From positions 1 through 53,494 of the forward strand of contig JAIVEQ010000029.1 in NCBI GenBank assembly GCA_023838465.1: 53,494 nucleotides of DNA, written 5' to 3'. The notes under the pieces are model-generated. The model did not search any database. It was not told where the DNA came from and saw only the letters and a program-made list of their open reading frames with translations. The position numbers were made by a program, and so were the translations under genes. This stretch comes from Candidatus Thiodiazotropha sp. Its GTDB lineage: Bacteria; Pseudomonadota; Gammaproteobacteria; Chromatiales; Chromatiaceae. Each line of letters starts with the position of its first letter. Within the stretch, counting starts at the first letter, position 1. Below are positions 34,439 through 43,722 of the stretch, one piece after another.

Positions 34439-34555
34439 GTGATGGATTACTATAGTTGGAATTTAATGAAATACAAGTTAACCAAGAATAATATTTTTTA
34501 TGGTTAACTTGAAATCTAAACAGGTTGCTTAATCGTATACATTAGTGGGCTATTC

Positions 34556-34578
34556 GGTGCGGCGGGCCGCACCCTACG
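34556..34578. repeat. REP-like palindrome
   Basis: Near-perfect copy (GGTGCGGCGGGCCGCACCCTACG) between the tRNA-array promoter and the lipoprotein gene. Confidence 0.6.
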
Positions 34579-34735
34579 ACAGGCTCCACATCATGTTGGG
34601 TGCAACATGCTGTACCGATAGACCACCCTGCATTTCATTAACACTTAATGGGATCTAAACTATTTACATAACTCAAAAATAACCTAGATGTCCTTATCCA
34701 ACTCTGCATGGATGCCAATAACAAAGGAGGATGTT

Positions 34736-36365
34736 ATGAGTGTGATACGTTTAAAGCTGGCTTTTTCCTTAATTTCTATTTGCCTGGTCATCACTGGATG
34801 TGCTTCCAACAATTTTCCGGAAAACGCTTTTCATGGTCTAAACCATGTTTACCAGTCTAATGGTACAACCCTCAATGTGGTCTTCGTACATGGCATGGGC
34901 GACCACCCCTTTGGTGAAAAGGGTGTACTGAAATACCAGATGAAAATTGCTAAAGCACTTGGATTTGATGAGAACGCAGTCTGGGAAGCAGTGGACTGGG
35001 GAACGCATTGTACATCGAACTATGGTGATTACTTGAAATACAGTTATTTCAATAAAGCAGAAAAACAAAGAATCGATGAGCGACGTAATGCCTATCAGAG
35101 TGTCTGTCCTCTGCGGATCAATGAAGTCATCGTCGGATTTATCGGCTGGCGGCAATATCGATTACCGAGTGACAACAAAATACTTAATCTATTTGAACTC
35201 TCCTGGGACAGAGCTACCGAGCTTCTGCAAAAGACGCTACTTGAACTGGATGGTGACTACTACGAAACCGTAGAGCTTGATGATCAACAGATGCCCATCG
35301 AAGGGGGAGTAAATCGTGAATCGGATAGAGCCCTTATCAACCGCTGGATGAAAAAATTTGTCAATCAGAATCTGGGGGACCCTGTTATCTATCTAGGTGA
35401 CTATGGTACTTCGATTCGACGTGTCATCGCTGATGGTTTATCAAGGATTTCTGCAGCTGCCTATATGGATGACAATTATGATTATTCAATTATCTCTGAC
35501 AGTCTGGGCAGTCGAATCGTATTCGATACATTAGGGTGCGTGTTAGACCTTACCGATATCGATGACCCACAGGTCAATAGTGCATGCGAATACTTAAATG
35601 CTGATACCGAGTTGACGGATGATAGATTGGAAGGCTTGAAAAAAATGGCAAATAACACCACACAGGTCTTTATGAATGCCAATCAGCTCCCCCTACTGGC
35701 ACTCAGTAACATGAGACCACCCAAAGAGGGTGAGAAAGAGCAAGTGAGTCTTCGATCTCGTGATGTCTTTTAGGCGTCCCAGGCCTAAAAGACACTCGAT
35801 CTTTGACAACCTATTAGTGCCCCGGACGGTCCTGGTCACTGACACTACGTGATCACATCGCAAGCTCGTGACCACTCCGCCGTCAGTTCCCAAATGACTG
35901 GACGCCGTGTTCGGATGCTCGCTTTGCATCCCCTCTGGCGCAAGGCACGACGGGTCTACAGTCTCGCCTCACGCCTACCGGGGACTAACCGCCTCGGCTT
36001 TCAGCCTTCCTTGGCGCTCAGCGAATGACTGGTTGAATCGATTCCCCTGTGAGAGTGGTGGACCGGGACTGATGATGTTGCTGAAAAAAAGAGATCTCAC
36101 CCATGATCCGCTACAAATTGTGGCATTCACCGATCCCAATGATGTACTTTCCTACCATCTGACGACTAGGTTCAAAAATAAATGCACCCATTTGGACCAA
36201 AACAAACTCAAAACAGTTGAATTTATCAATGTGCGACTGCCCATCGTGAAGTGGACCTACTTCGGGCTTTTCGCTAATCCGGTAAAAGCGCATTCAACTG
36301 GATTCAGAAGCAACGATGAGGCTATTGATCTGTTGGTCAATGGTTATGACGCCGATACGCGGTAG
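34736..36365 (+). pseudogene. lipoprotein alpha/beta-hydrolase-like gene split by the 285-bp repeat
   Basis: The N-terminal part runs from ATG 34736 (perfect AAGGAGG five bases upstream) through a lipobox (LVITGCAS) to EGEKE at 35740. It has VVFVHGMGDHPFGEKG near residue 48, a hydrolase-type oxyanion motif, and IISDSLGSRIVFDTLG, a possible nucleophile-elbow equivalent. The repeat then intervenes. From 36025 the frame picks up as DWLNRFPCESGGPGLMMLLK, THDPLQIVAFTDPNDVLSYH and on to 36365, which reads as the natural end of the same protein. The two halves differ in frame by one base. As it stands, translation stops at 35773 inside the repeat, giving a truncated 345-residue product. Probably inactive. 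Confidence 0.75.
35740..36024. repeat. 285-bp dispersed repeat, copy 2
   Basis: Same sequence as 29578-29862. Here the boundaries are set by the interrupted gene: coding sequence stops at 35740 and resumes at about 36025-36027, so the insertion is about 286 bp. No target duplication is apparent. Confidence 0.78.
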
Positions 36366-36440
36366 GCTGTTTGGTAAGAGTAGCCGCTACAAAAGTTCGG
36401 TGCTGTAGAGAGGCAATCTACTCTCCATCTGGGCATTTTC

Positions 36441-36459
36441 GGTGCGGCAGACAGCACCT
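36441..36459. repeat. REP-like palindrome
   Basis: Degenerate copy (GGTGCGGCAGACAGCACCT). Confidence 0.4.
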
Positions 36460-36480
36460 AATGAGGTGTGTGGCCAGAAC

Positions 36481-36500
36481 GTGCGGCCGGCCGCACCGTC
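36481..36500. repeat. REP-like palindrome
   Basis: Copy (GTGCGGCCGGCCGCACCGTC), 21 bases from the previous one and about 110 bases before the cupin gene. Confidence 0.5.
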
Positions 36501-36610
36501 CCACATCCCGAGTTAACCTCCTCTCCCTTTCGGGTTACACTCTCCGGTCTGATTTATGGGTCCGCTATGAGCACTGTACCCTCTCATTAAGAATGATCGA
36601 AACGGATAAC

Positions 36611-36892
36611 ATGACTGAATTACAAATACTCTGCGAACACCGCCCCTCCTCCATGAAGCTTGAAATCCAGGGGGTCTATGACTGGCCTATCTGGGAGAAG
36701 GAGGTCTCCAAGTTCGACTGGAGCTACGACAAGACCGAGATCTGCTATTTTTTGCGCGGTAAGGTGATCGTCACCCCTGAGGAGGGTGAACCCCAGGAGT
36801 TCGGACGGGGCGATCTGGTGACCTTCCCGGCTGGGCTGAAGTGTACTTGGGATATCCTCAAGGACGTGGAAAAGCATTACACCTTCGAATAA
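36611..36892 (+). CDS. cupin-domain protein (DUF861-like)
   Basis: 93 residues from ATG 36611; an ATG at 36593 is also possible. One small cupin: WPIWEKEVSKFDWSYDKTEI, YFLRGKVIVTPEEGEPQEFG, then DLVTFPAGLKCTWDI. The pattern matches the DUF861 group related to ureidoglycine aminohydrolase, where a compact single-domain form is common. The metal ligands typical of cupins are partly missing, so it may bind a ligand without catalysis. Its stop lies only a few bases before a MITE-like element. Confidence 0.82.
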   Translation: MTELQILCEHRPSSMKLEIQGVYDWPIWEKEVSKFDWSYDKTEICYFLRGKVIVTPEEGEPQEFGRGDLVTFPAGLKCTWDILKDVEKHYTFE

Positions 36893-36899
36893 GCCTTAA

Positions 36900-37141
36900 A
36901 CCTAGATTCCGCAGTTGACCGCTGAAATCTGACGTAAGTTAATGATATGACAAACCAAATTATGGATTACCCTCTCACTCATTGGGTGAGTTCAGTCACG
37001 CTACACGAATTTGAGAAAAATCCCAACGCATCCTGCTGCGTTGTCGTTCCTGTTAAGGGAATAGCCATTAACGGCGAACGACGCCTTGCTGGATACGTCG
37101 GGATTTCCCTTAAATCCATGTTCAACTGCGGATTCTAGGTT
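36900..37141. mobile_element. MITE-like element immediately upstream of mutS
   Basis: Ends 36900-36919 and 37120-37141 are inverted copies over about 20 bases with two or three mismatches (CCTAGATTCCGCAGTTGA versus CCTAGAATCCGCAGTTGA). TTAA flanks both ends. An imperfect internal palindrome lies near 37046-37085 (GTCGTTC... / ...GAACGAC). The short open frames inside are not convincing genes. The right end is 10 bases before the mutS ATG. Confidence 0.65.
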
Positions 37142-37151
37142 AAGCAGTCCG

Positions 37152-39737
37152 ATGGCCAAAGCCCAAAAATCAACCCAGCATACCCCAATGATGCGGCAAT
37201 ATTTGCGCATCAAGGGTGATCATCCCGATATGCTGCTTTTTTATCGGATGGGGGATTTCTACGAGCTTTTTTTCGCTGATGCAGAGAGAGCGGCACGGCT
37301 ACTCGATATCACCCTGACCAAACGGGGGCAGTCTGCAGGCAAACCGATTCCCATGGCGGGGGTCCCCTATCATGCCGCTGAAGGTTACCTGGCCCGACTG
37401 GTGAAACAGGGTGTGTCGGTGGCGATCTGTGAGCAGATTGGCGATCCAGCCACTTCCAAGGGACCGGTGGAGCGCAAGGTGGTGCGCATTGTCACCCCGG
37501 GCACCCTCACCGATGAGGCCCTGCTTGAAGAGCGGCGGGAAAATCTGCTGGTGGCGATAAATGAACAAAACAGTGGTTATGGATTGGCGGCTCTGGACCT
37601 GGCCAGCGGTCGCTTTACCCTGCAACAAATGGATGGCCTGGAAGCGCTGAGCGGTGAGTTGGAACGTCTCAATCCGGCGGAGATATTGTTGGATGAGGAC
37701 TCGACCCTGTCGGAGCAGATCACCCTTCGCAACGGTGTGACCCGACGACCGGCCTGGCATTTCGACCTCGATTCCGCCGAGCAGCTGTTGACCCGGCAGT
37801 TCGGCACCCGTGATCTGGGCGGTTTTGGTTGCCAGGACCAACCCCTGGCCGTCGGCGCCGCTGGCTGTCTGATGCAGTATGTGGAGGAGACCCAGTTCGG
37901 CGCCCTGCCCCATATCCGCGGCCTGCGGGTTGAGCATCGTGAACAGAGCGTGATCATCGATGCGGCGACACGCCGCAATCTGGAACTGGTCCACTCCCTC
38001 TCCAACCAGCCACAGCACACCCTGGCAGGCATCATGGATAAAACCGTGACAGCGATGGGCAGCCGCATGCTGCGGCGATGGATCAGTCAACCACACCGCG
38101 ACCAGGAAGTGGTGGCAAATCGGCATGCCACCATTGAAGCGCTGCTGGAGACACGGCTCTATCCTGACCTTCAGGAGATTCTTCAAGGTATTGGGGATAT
38201 CGAACGCATCCTTGCCAGGGTTGCATTGAAGAGCGCCCGGCCACGTGACCTGGCGACCCTGAGGGACGCGCTTGGCGTCCTGCCTCAATTACAACTCCTG
38301 CTGAACCAACTCGACAGCCCGCTGACCCTATCGTTATCCCAGGAGATCGGTGAGCATCCAGAAATCCATCAATTGCTAGAGGGTGCTGTCATCCCACAAC
38401 CGCCGATGCTGATCCGCGACGGCGGGGTCATCGCCCTGGGATACGATGAGGAACTGGATGAACTACGTGGACTGTCACAAAACGCCGACCAGTTCTTGCT
38501 CGATCTGGAAACCCGAGAACGGGAAAGAACCAGCATTAACAATCTTAAAGTCAGTTACAACCGGGTACATGGATACTATATCGAAATCAGCCGCAGTCAG
38601 TCCGACAAGGCACCGGATGATTACATCAGACGCCAGACCCTGAAAGGAGCGGAGCGCTTCATCACCCCGGAACTGAAGAAGTTCGAGGACCAGGTACTGA
38701 GTGCCAGGGAGCGCTCCCTGGCCAGAGAGAAACACCTCTACGACCAGCTGCTTGAGAAACTTGGCCAGGTGCTGGCTCCACTACAAGGCTGTGCCGAGGG
38801 TCTGGCCAATCTGGATGTGCTGTGTAACCTGGCTGAACGGGCTCAAACCCTTAACCTAGTCCGTCCGACCCTGGTTGAGGAACCCGGCCTGCAGATCACC
38901 GATGGACGCCATCCAGTGGTGGAACAAGTGAGTCATGAACCCTTTGTCGCCAACAGCGTAACCCTTGATGAACAGCAACGTATGATGATCATCACCGGCC
39001 CCAATATGGGCGGCAAATCGACCTTCATGCGTCAGATCGCCATCATCACCCTGCTTGCCTATGCCGGCAGTTTTGTTCCCGCCGCTGCTGCGCAACTCGG
39101 ACCCATCGACCGGATCTTCTCCCGTATCGGTGCATCCGATGACCTGGCCGGTGGGCGCTCCACTTTCATGGTGGAGATGGAGGAGACGGCCAACATCCTG
39201 CACAATGCCTCAGCACAGAGCCTGGTATTGATGGATGAGATAGGTCGAGGCACTTCAACCTTCGACGGTCTTTCATTGGCCTGGTCCTGCGCCATAGAGC
39301 TGGCTACATGCCTGCGCGCTTATACCCTCTTTGCCACCCACTATTTTGAACTCACTACTCTGCCGGAGGAGTACCCGGGGATCAGCAACCTGCATCTGGA
39401 TGCGGTGGAACATGGTGATTCCATCGTCTTTTTGCATGCCGTGCGGGAAGGACCGGCGAACCAGAGTTATGGCCTTCAGGTAGCCACCCTGGCCGGTGTA
39501 CCGAAACAGGTGATAAAAAGGGCCCGTCAACGTCTCCTGGAATTGGAAGCCAGTGCCCAGCGACATGCTGAGCAGCAACAGAGTCAGTTGCCTCTGTTTG
39601 ATCTCTCTCCATCTGTGACTAACGAGTCTGCTGTTGAGTTGCTACTGAAAGAGATCGACCCTGACGAGTTGACACCAAGAGAAGCATTGGAGCAACTTTA
39701 TAAACTGAAGCAGACGATGGATGAAAAAAAACGCTGA
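37152..39737 (+). CDS. mutS: DNA mismatch repair protein MutS
   Basis: 861 residues from ATG 37152; the longer frame from 37086 starts inside the MITE and is artefactual. The mismatch-binding motif MGDFYELF (Phe-x-Glu) is near residue 36. The connector, lever and clamp domains follow, then the ATPase with Walker [14 protein letters not shown] near residue 616, Walker [16 protein letters not shown], and [14 protein letters not shown]. All catalytic features are present. No Shine-Dalgarno is visible upstream of the ATG, and the upstream sequence is MITE, so expression may depend on the element. A short GC stem followed by six Ts (about 39731-39748) could end the transcript. Confidence 0.97.
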   Translation: MAKAQKSTQHTPMMRQYLRIKGDHPDMLLFYRMGDFYELFFADAERAARLLDITLTKRGQSAGKPIPMAGVPYHAAEGYLARLVKQGVSVAICEQIGDPATSKGPVERKVVRIVTPGTLTDEALLEERRENLLVAINEQNSGYGLAALDLASGRFTLQQMDGLEALSGELERLNPAEILLDEDSTLSEQITLRNGVTRRPAWHFDLDSAEQLLTRQFGTRDLGGFGCQDQPLAVGAAGCLMQYVEETQFGALPHIRGLRVEHREQSVIIDAATRRNLELVHSLSNQPQHTLAGIMDKTVTAMGSRMLRRWISQPHRDQEVVANRHATIEALLETRLYPDLQEILQGIGDIERILARVALKSARPRDLATLRDALGVLPQLQLLLNQLDSPLTLSLSQEIGEHPEIHQLLEGAVIPQPPMLIRDGGVIALGYDEELDELRGLSQNADQFLLDLETRERERTSINNLKVSYNRVHGYYIEISRSQSDKAPDDYIRRQTLKGAERFITPELKKFEDQVLSARERSLAREKHLYDQLLEKLGQVLAPLQGCAEGLANLDVLCNLAERAQTLNLVRPTLVEEPGLQITDGRHPVVEQVSHEPFVANSVTLDEQQRMMIITGPNMGGKSTFMRQIAIITLLAYAGSFVPAAAAQLGPIDRIFSRIGASDDLAGGRSTFMVEMEETANILHNASAQSLVLMDEIGRGTSTFDGLSLAWSCAIELATCLRAYTLFATHYFELTTLPEEYPGISNLHLDAVEHGDSIVFLHAVREGPANQSYGLQVATLAGVPKQVIKRARQRLLELEASAQRHAEQQQSQLPLFDLSPSVTNESAVELLLKEIDPDELTPREALEQLYKLKQTMDEKKR

Positions 39738-39808
39738 AGCGATTTTTTAATTTCGCGGATTCATAATTCAACACTCAAAATTCATATTTAAAAATCCCGA
39801 GGTATTTA

Positions 39809-40018
39809 ATGAGCGATCATGTCTATAAAAAAATTCAGTTGGTGGGTTCTTCAAGTACCAGTACTGATGATGCTATTCGCAATGCCATTGCCCGTGCCAG
39901 CGAAACCATCAACAACATGAATTGGTTTGAAGTGGTGGAGACCCGGGGGCATATCGAAAATGGTCAGGTCTCTCACTGGCAGGTCACCATCGAAATCGGA
40001 TTTCGCTTGAACGATTGA
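39809..40018 (+). CDS. dodecin
   Basis: 69 residues, full dodecin length. Matches the family: [38 protein letters not shown] with the flavin-stacking Trp, and [16 protein letters not shown]. Dodecins form 12-subunit shells that store flavin. GAGG lies seven bases before the start. Monocistronic. Confidence 0.92.
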   Translation: MSDHVYKKIQLVGSSSTSTDDAIRNAIARASETINNMNWFEVVETRGHIENGQVSHWQVTIEIGFRLND

Positions 40019-40140
40019 GTGGTATTTAGAAGCACAATGCGGCAAACCCTAATAAAAGCAGGTAATAGCCCGAATACACAAGATAACTGATGCTGCCTAC
40101 ATTGAAGTGACACAATATATACAATTAGAGGGTCACGACA

Positions 40141-40575
40141 ATGGATGCACGAAAAACCCCAAGGACCAAGACCTCGTTTCAGGTAACGCTCACATCCAAG
40201 GCGAGTGGTGTAGAACAAACCCGGGTTGTCGAGGATATCAGTCAATCGGGATTTTTCGTCTCTTCCCTGGGTACCACCAAGATTGATGACCTTTATCTGA
40301 TAGCGATGAAAAAGCCTGGCCAATCCAACTCCATGCATTTAAGCGCCAGGGTTACCCGCATCAACGATCAAGGATGTGGATTGTCATTCGATCATCTTCA
40401 ACAGCATGAATGTCAGTTCTTGTCTGAGTTGACCAACCCAAAATGGGATGGCAAAGATCTGCTGGAAGGGGTCATCATGCATGGTGTCCTTGAAAACACG
40501 ACTGACTTTGCTGCATGCATGCGATTGACCTCCCTACTGAGCAGAGGCTATCGACACACTAATCGTTTGCACTAG
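40141..40575 (+). CDS. PilZ-domain c-di-GMP-binding protein
   Basis: 144 residues. The PilZ signature is present: an Arg-rich start (RKTPRTKTSFQVTL, RxxxR-like) and EDISQSGFFV (D/NxSxxG). The remaining strands (HLSARVTRINDQGCGLSFDH) complete the barrel and a 40-residue helical tail follows. Likely a cytoplasmic c-di-GMP effector. Together with the degenerate GGDEF/EAL protein and the YajQ protein it points to c-di-GMP signalling in this organism. Confidence 0.85.
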   Translation: MDARKTPRTKTSFQVTLTSKASGVEQTRVVEDISQSGFFVSSLGTTKIDDLYLIAMKKPGQSNSMHLSARVTRINDQGCGLSFDHLQQHECQFLSELTNPKWDGKDLLEGVIMHGVLENTTDFAACMRLTSLLSRGYRHTNRLH

Positions 40576-40663
40576 CAGAATCAGGAATTCTTGTAGCAGA
40601 GCCTCGTATTGGCTTTAAGATGATGCATTTCCGTTGGTAGCACCGAATAGAATCAGCTGCTAT

Positions 40664-40684
40664 GGTACGGCGGGCCACACCCTT
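40664..40684. repeat. REP-like palindrome
   Basis: Variant (GGTACGGCGGGCCACACCCTT) between the convergent PilZ and FHA genes. Confidence 0.45.
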
Positions 40685-40725
40685 GTACAGAGTGGTGAAA
40701 AATCATATTTCAAAAAATCTGGATT

Positions 40726-41511
40726 TCAGGACTGCGAGTCACTCACAAACTCCAAGGAGAGTTCACCCAGGTCGACGCGGTCCCCGTTGTTCAACTCCAC
40801 ACCTCCAGCCCTGATCGATTCCCCGTTGATCATGGGTGTGTTATCGCCGCCTACTTTAAGTAGAAAGAAGCCTGAGTGGCGACGATTGATCAGCACCAGG
40901 TCTCCACCAGGTTTACCGATGCTGAAAAATGCCCGATCAACCACTTTTTCTTCACCTTTTTGTTCACCTGACAGGAAACGAACCTTGGCTTGTGGATCTG
41001 ATCCTGGCACTGTTTCAGCAGGCAGATCGGATGGCTCATTAACAACCGATGACGATACTGACTGAGAGACAGGTGCTACCGGTGGCGGTGTCGATTGTAC
41101 ATGTGGAGCGACAGCAGCGGGTTTGGATTCAATGGGCGCTACACTTGGTGGAGGCATATCAGTTGGCTGGTTAGGTCGAAGCACAATCGTCCGGTCAGGG
41201 TCATCATCCATATCCTGATCGGGTAGTTGGGCAATGTAACGCATACGATACTTACCGACTTCAATCAGATCACCATGCTTAAGAAATCGCTTAGTAATAA
41301 CAGTACCGTTCACTTTGGTGCCGTTAGTACTTTGTTCGTCCTCAACGGAAAAGCCACGAAACACGCGCGTCAAAGTGGCATGATGGCGACTTACTGATCG
41401 ATCCCTTAAGCAAATTTTACAGCTCTCATCACGCCCGATCAGCAAGCGCTTTTCGATAAGCGGAAACTCTTGCGGTGACCCATCGTCACTCATTACTACG
41501 AGTTTTTCCAT
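40726..41511 (-). CDS. protein with two FHA domains
   Basis: 261 residues. The N-terminal FHA (about 20-85) has LLIGRDESCKICLRDRSVSR, HHATL and STNGTKVNG, with the phospho-Thr-binding Arg, Ser and Asn in place. A Pro/Val-rich linker (about 100-175) leads to a second, degenerate FHA-like domain (RRHSGFFLLKVG, TPMINGESIRAGGVELNNGD, VDLGELSLEF). The first domain should bind phosphothreonine. It sits 36 bases downstream of a PP2C phosphatase on the same strand; no Ser/Thr kinase is in the window. Confidence 0.88.
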   Translation of the reverse strand: MEKLVVMSDDGSPQEFPLIEKRLLIGRDESCKICLRDRSVSRHHATLTRVFRGFSVEDEQSTNGTKVNGTVITKRFLKHGDLIEVGKYRMRYIAQLPDQDMDDDPDRTIVLRPNQPTDMPPPSVAPIESKPAAVAPHVQSTPPPVAPVSQSVSSSVVNEPSDLPAETVPGSDPQAKVRFLSGEQKGEEKVVDRAFFSIGKPGGDLVLINRRHSGFFLLKVGGDNTPMINGESIRAGGVELNNGDRVDLGELSLEFVSDSQS

Positions 41512-41547
41512 AAATGCATCTACCTAGGTACTATTACGATTCTTGGT

Positions 41548-42297
41548 TCAATTGTTTTTCGCCATCACACAGACCAGAATGACTGAGATGTTATCCATCC
41601 CACCCATTCTACAGGCAAAATCGACGAGTTCATCGGCCTTCTGCATCAGATCAAGCTTTTGGTTCTCTAGAATACTTTGCATTTCATCATCCGTCACCAT
41701 TCCCGTCAGGCCATCGGAACAGAAAAGATAGTGATCTCCCGCCTCGATAGGGGTCTCGGAAAGATCGACATCAACCTCATGCTCTGAACCGAAGGCCCTT
41801 GACAACACATTGGTCGGCACGCCGGCCATCAGTGCTTGTTCAATGCTAGCAAAATCTCCGATATTCACCATCTCTTGTATCAGCGTATGGTCGGTTGTCA
41901 GTTGCTCAAAAACCCCGGATCGCAGACGATAGAGCCTCGAATCACCGACATGTGCATGGATCAGGCTCTCTTCATGGAACACACCAACGACCAGGGTGGT
42001 TCCCATCCCCTGGTATTCCGGTACCTGTTGTGAGAGTTCGAGGATTGCCTGGTTGACACCCTGCATTGCATCAAGCAGTGCCTGACTGGCGATCCTGTCA
42101 TCGCTGTCCGGCTGCCCGGTAAGCAACTGACTTACCAGCATGTCAACAGCCAGACCACTGGCCACCTCACCAGCATTAGCGCCTCCCATACCATCAGCGA
42201 GAATCATCAGTCCCGCTTCGGGATCACCACCTACCGCATCTTCATTCTGCTCCCGTACCATCCCTTTATCGGTACGCATGGCCACATCTAATTTCAA
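41548..42297 (-). CDS. PP2C-type Ser/Thr protein phosphatase
   Basis: 249 residues, TTG start at 42297 preceded by CAGGAG. Motifs in order: REQNEDAVG, MILADGMGGANAGEVAS (metal Asp), GMGTTLVVGV, HVGDSRLYRL, LFCSDGLTGMVTDDE and GGMDNISVILV. This is a soluble bacterial PP2C (Stp1/PppA type), which removes phosphate from Ser/Thr and needs Mn or Mg. All metal ligands seem present. Its partner is likely the FHA protein downstream. Confidence 0.93.
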   Translation of the reverse strand: MKLDVAMRTDKGMVREQNEDAVGGDPEAGLMILADGMGGANAGEVASGLAVDMLVSQLLTGQPDSDDRIASQALLDAMQGVNQAILELSQQVPEYQGMGTTLVVGVFHEESLIHAHVGDSRLYRLRSGVFEQLTTDHTLIQEMVNIGDFASIEQALMAGVPTNVLSRAFGSEHEVDVDLSETPIEAGDHYLFCSDGLTGMVTDDEMQSILENQKLDLMQKADELVDFACRMGGMDNISVILVCVMAKNN

Positions 42298-42349
42298 GCT
42301 GGCTCCTGAATTGTCGTGATATCGACTACCGATAAACTAACTGAAATGG

Positions 42350-43135
42350 TTATTTTTTAGCAGACTGGCTTGTCTCTAACTTCTTCATCTCTTCTAAAAT
42401 GGTGTTCATGCGCTTAGCAGGCATATAGCCTGGTAACATGTCACCACTCTCCAGAAACACTGCTGGGGTACCGTTTACACCTAATAACTGGCCAAGATTC
42501 CAATGATCGCTAACTGGATTTTCACACTCTTTTTTTGCCAATTTTTCACCGGCCTTGGAGCGTGTCATGGCATCCTTCCGGTCATCCGCACACAACACAG
42601 TGACCGCCTTGTCATAGGAGTCGCTACCAATTCCAGCACGGGGAAACATTAAATAGCGTACCCGAATACCCAACTCGTTGTAATCATCGATCTCACTATG
42701 GAGTTTTTGGCAATAACCGCAATCGATATCGGTAAAAATCGTGACCGTGTGCTGATATTTTTCCGGTGCGAAGATCACCATATTATCTTCCCCCACTGTC
42801 TCAATGGCCTGGGCTTTTGCACGTGAAACCTTTGGCGAGGTCAAATCCTCTCGACTATCGAGATCAAACAGCTTTCCGCTCAGTAAATACTTGCCATCGG
42901 CAGAGACATAGAATAGCTGTGGCCCCACCATGACCTCATAGAGCCCACTGACCTCAGCAGGTGTAATGCTGGAAATATTGCCACTTTTGAGAATCTTATT
43001 AATGCCCTCTCTCACCTTGAGCACTTCCGCATCTTGTTGAGTAGGCTCAGCCATGGCATAACTGACAAAGAGCATAGGAAGAAACGATAACAGACCTACT
43101 ACCTGCCAGAGGCCGGGTTTGAGAGATTTTTTCAT
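42350..43135 (-). CDS. dsbC: thiol:disulfide interchange protein DsbC
   Basis: 261 residues. Signal peptide (WQVVGLLSFLPMLFVSYAMA), an N-terminal dimerisation domain, then a thioredoxin-fold domain with DIDCGYCQKLHSEI, the CGYC active site. Conserved FPRAGIGSDSYDKAVTVLCAD and GVNGTPAVFLESG (cis-Pro) follow, as in DsbC. It isomerises wrong disulfides in the periplasm. Length and motifs agree with DsbC rather than DsbG. Confidence 0.93.
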   Translation of the reverse strand: MKKSLKPGLWQVVGLLSFLPMLFVSYAMAEPTQQDAEVLKVREGINKILKSGNISSITPAEVSGLYEVMVGPQLFYVSADGKYLLSGKLFDLDSREDLTSPKVSRAKAQAIETVGEDNMVIFAPEKYQHTVTIFTDIDCGYCQKLHSEIDDYNELGIRVRYLMFPRAGIGSDSYDKAVTVLCADDRKDAMTRSKAGEKLAKKECENPVSDHWNLGQLLGVNGTPAVFLESGDMLPGYMPAKRMNTILEEMKKLETSQSAKK

Positions 43136-43141
43136 CGATGA

Positions 43142-43624
43142 TTAGTCCCGAAAATTTTGATATTGAAGGGGAAGACCGTAGTCCTTATCCCGTATAAAAG
43201 TGATAACCTGCTGCAGATCATCCCGTTTTTTCCCTGTCACCCGGACCTGCTCACCCTGAATCTGGGCCTGCACCTTGAGCTTGTTACTCTTAATCTCCTT
43301 GACCATCTTCTTAGCGACATCAATTTCGATACCCTGTTTGATGACCACCACCTGCCGTGCGGCGTTGAGACTGGTTTCCGGATCCTTGATATCCATAGCG
43401 GCGATATCGACTTTCCGTTTGACCAGTTTCTGGCGCAGAATATCCATCATTTGATTCAGTTGAAACTCTTGCTCGGCACGCAGGGTGATATCGCTGTTGC
43501 TCTGCTCGAATTTTGCATCCACACCTTTAAAGTCAAAACGAGTCCCGATCTCCCTTATGGCTTGGTCCACGGCGTTTCTGACCTCCTGGAGATCGACCTC
43601 AGAGACGATATCAAACGATGGCAT
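43142..43624 (-). CDS. YajQ family nucleotide/c-di-GMP-binding protein
   Basis: 160 residues. [20 protein letters not shown] is the diagnostic start, with [13 protein letters not shown] and the end [19 protein letters not shown]. Some members bind c-di-GMP and act on transcription. Six bases upstream of dsbC, so the two may be transcribed together. Complete. Confidence 0.95.
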   Translation of the reverse strand: MPSFDIVSEVDLQEVRNAVDQAIREIGTRFDFKGVDAKFEQSNSDITLRAEQEFQLNQMMDILRQKLVKRKVDIAAMDIKDPETSLNAARQVVVIKQGIEIDVAKKMVKEIKSNKLKVQAQIQGEQVRVTGKKRDDLQQVITFIRDKDYGLPLQYQNFRD

Positions 43625-43722
43625 TGGGTGCTCCTGACAACTTAACTTTTACTGGAAGTGGACTCTACCATAACCTGAAAGCTCTCTCATGGGTTTGACA
43701 AGGCGCTGATTCTGAGGACAAC

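Noticed and set aside
33300..34440. Sigma-54 promoter (GG-N10-GC) for the tRNA array or slipin, expected if RtcR-controlled
   Set aside because: No TGGCAC-N5-TTGC match was found; the only strong promoter is the sigma-70 type.
36947..37138. Short open frames on both strands inside the MITE before mutS
   Set aside because: They are explained by the element's inverted repeat structure and show no gene signals.
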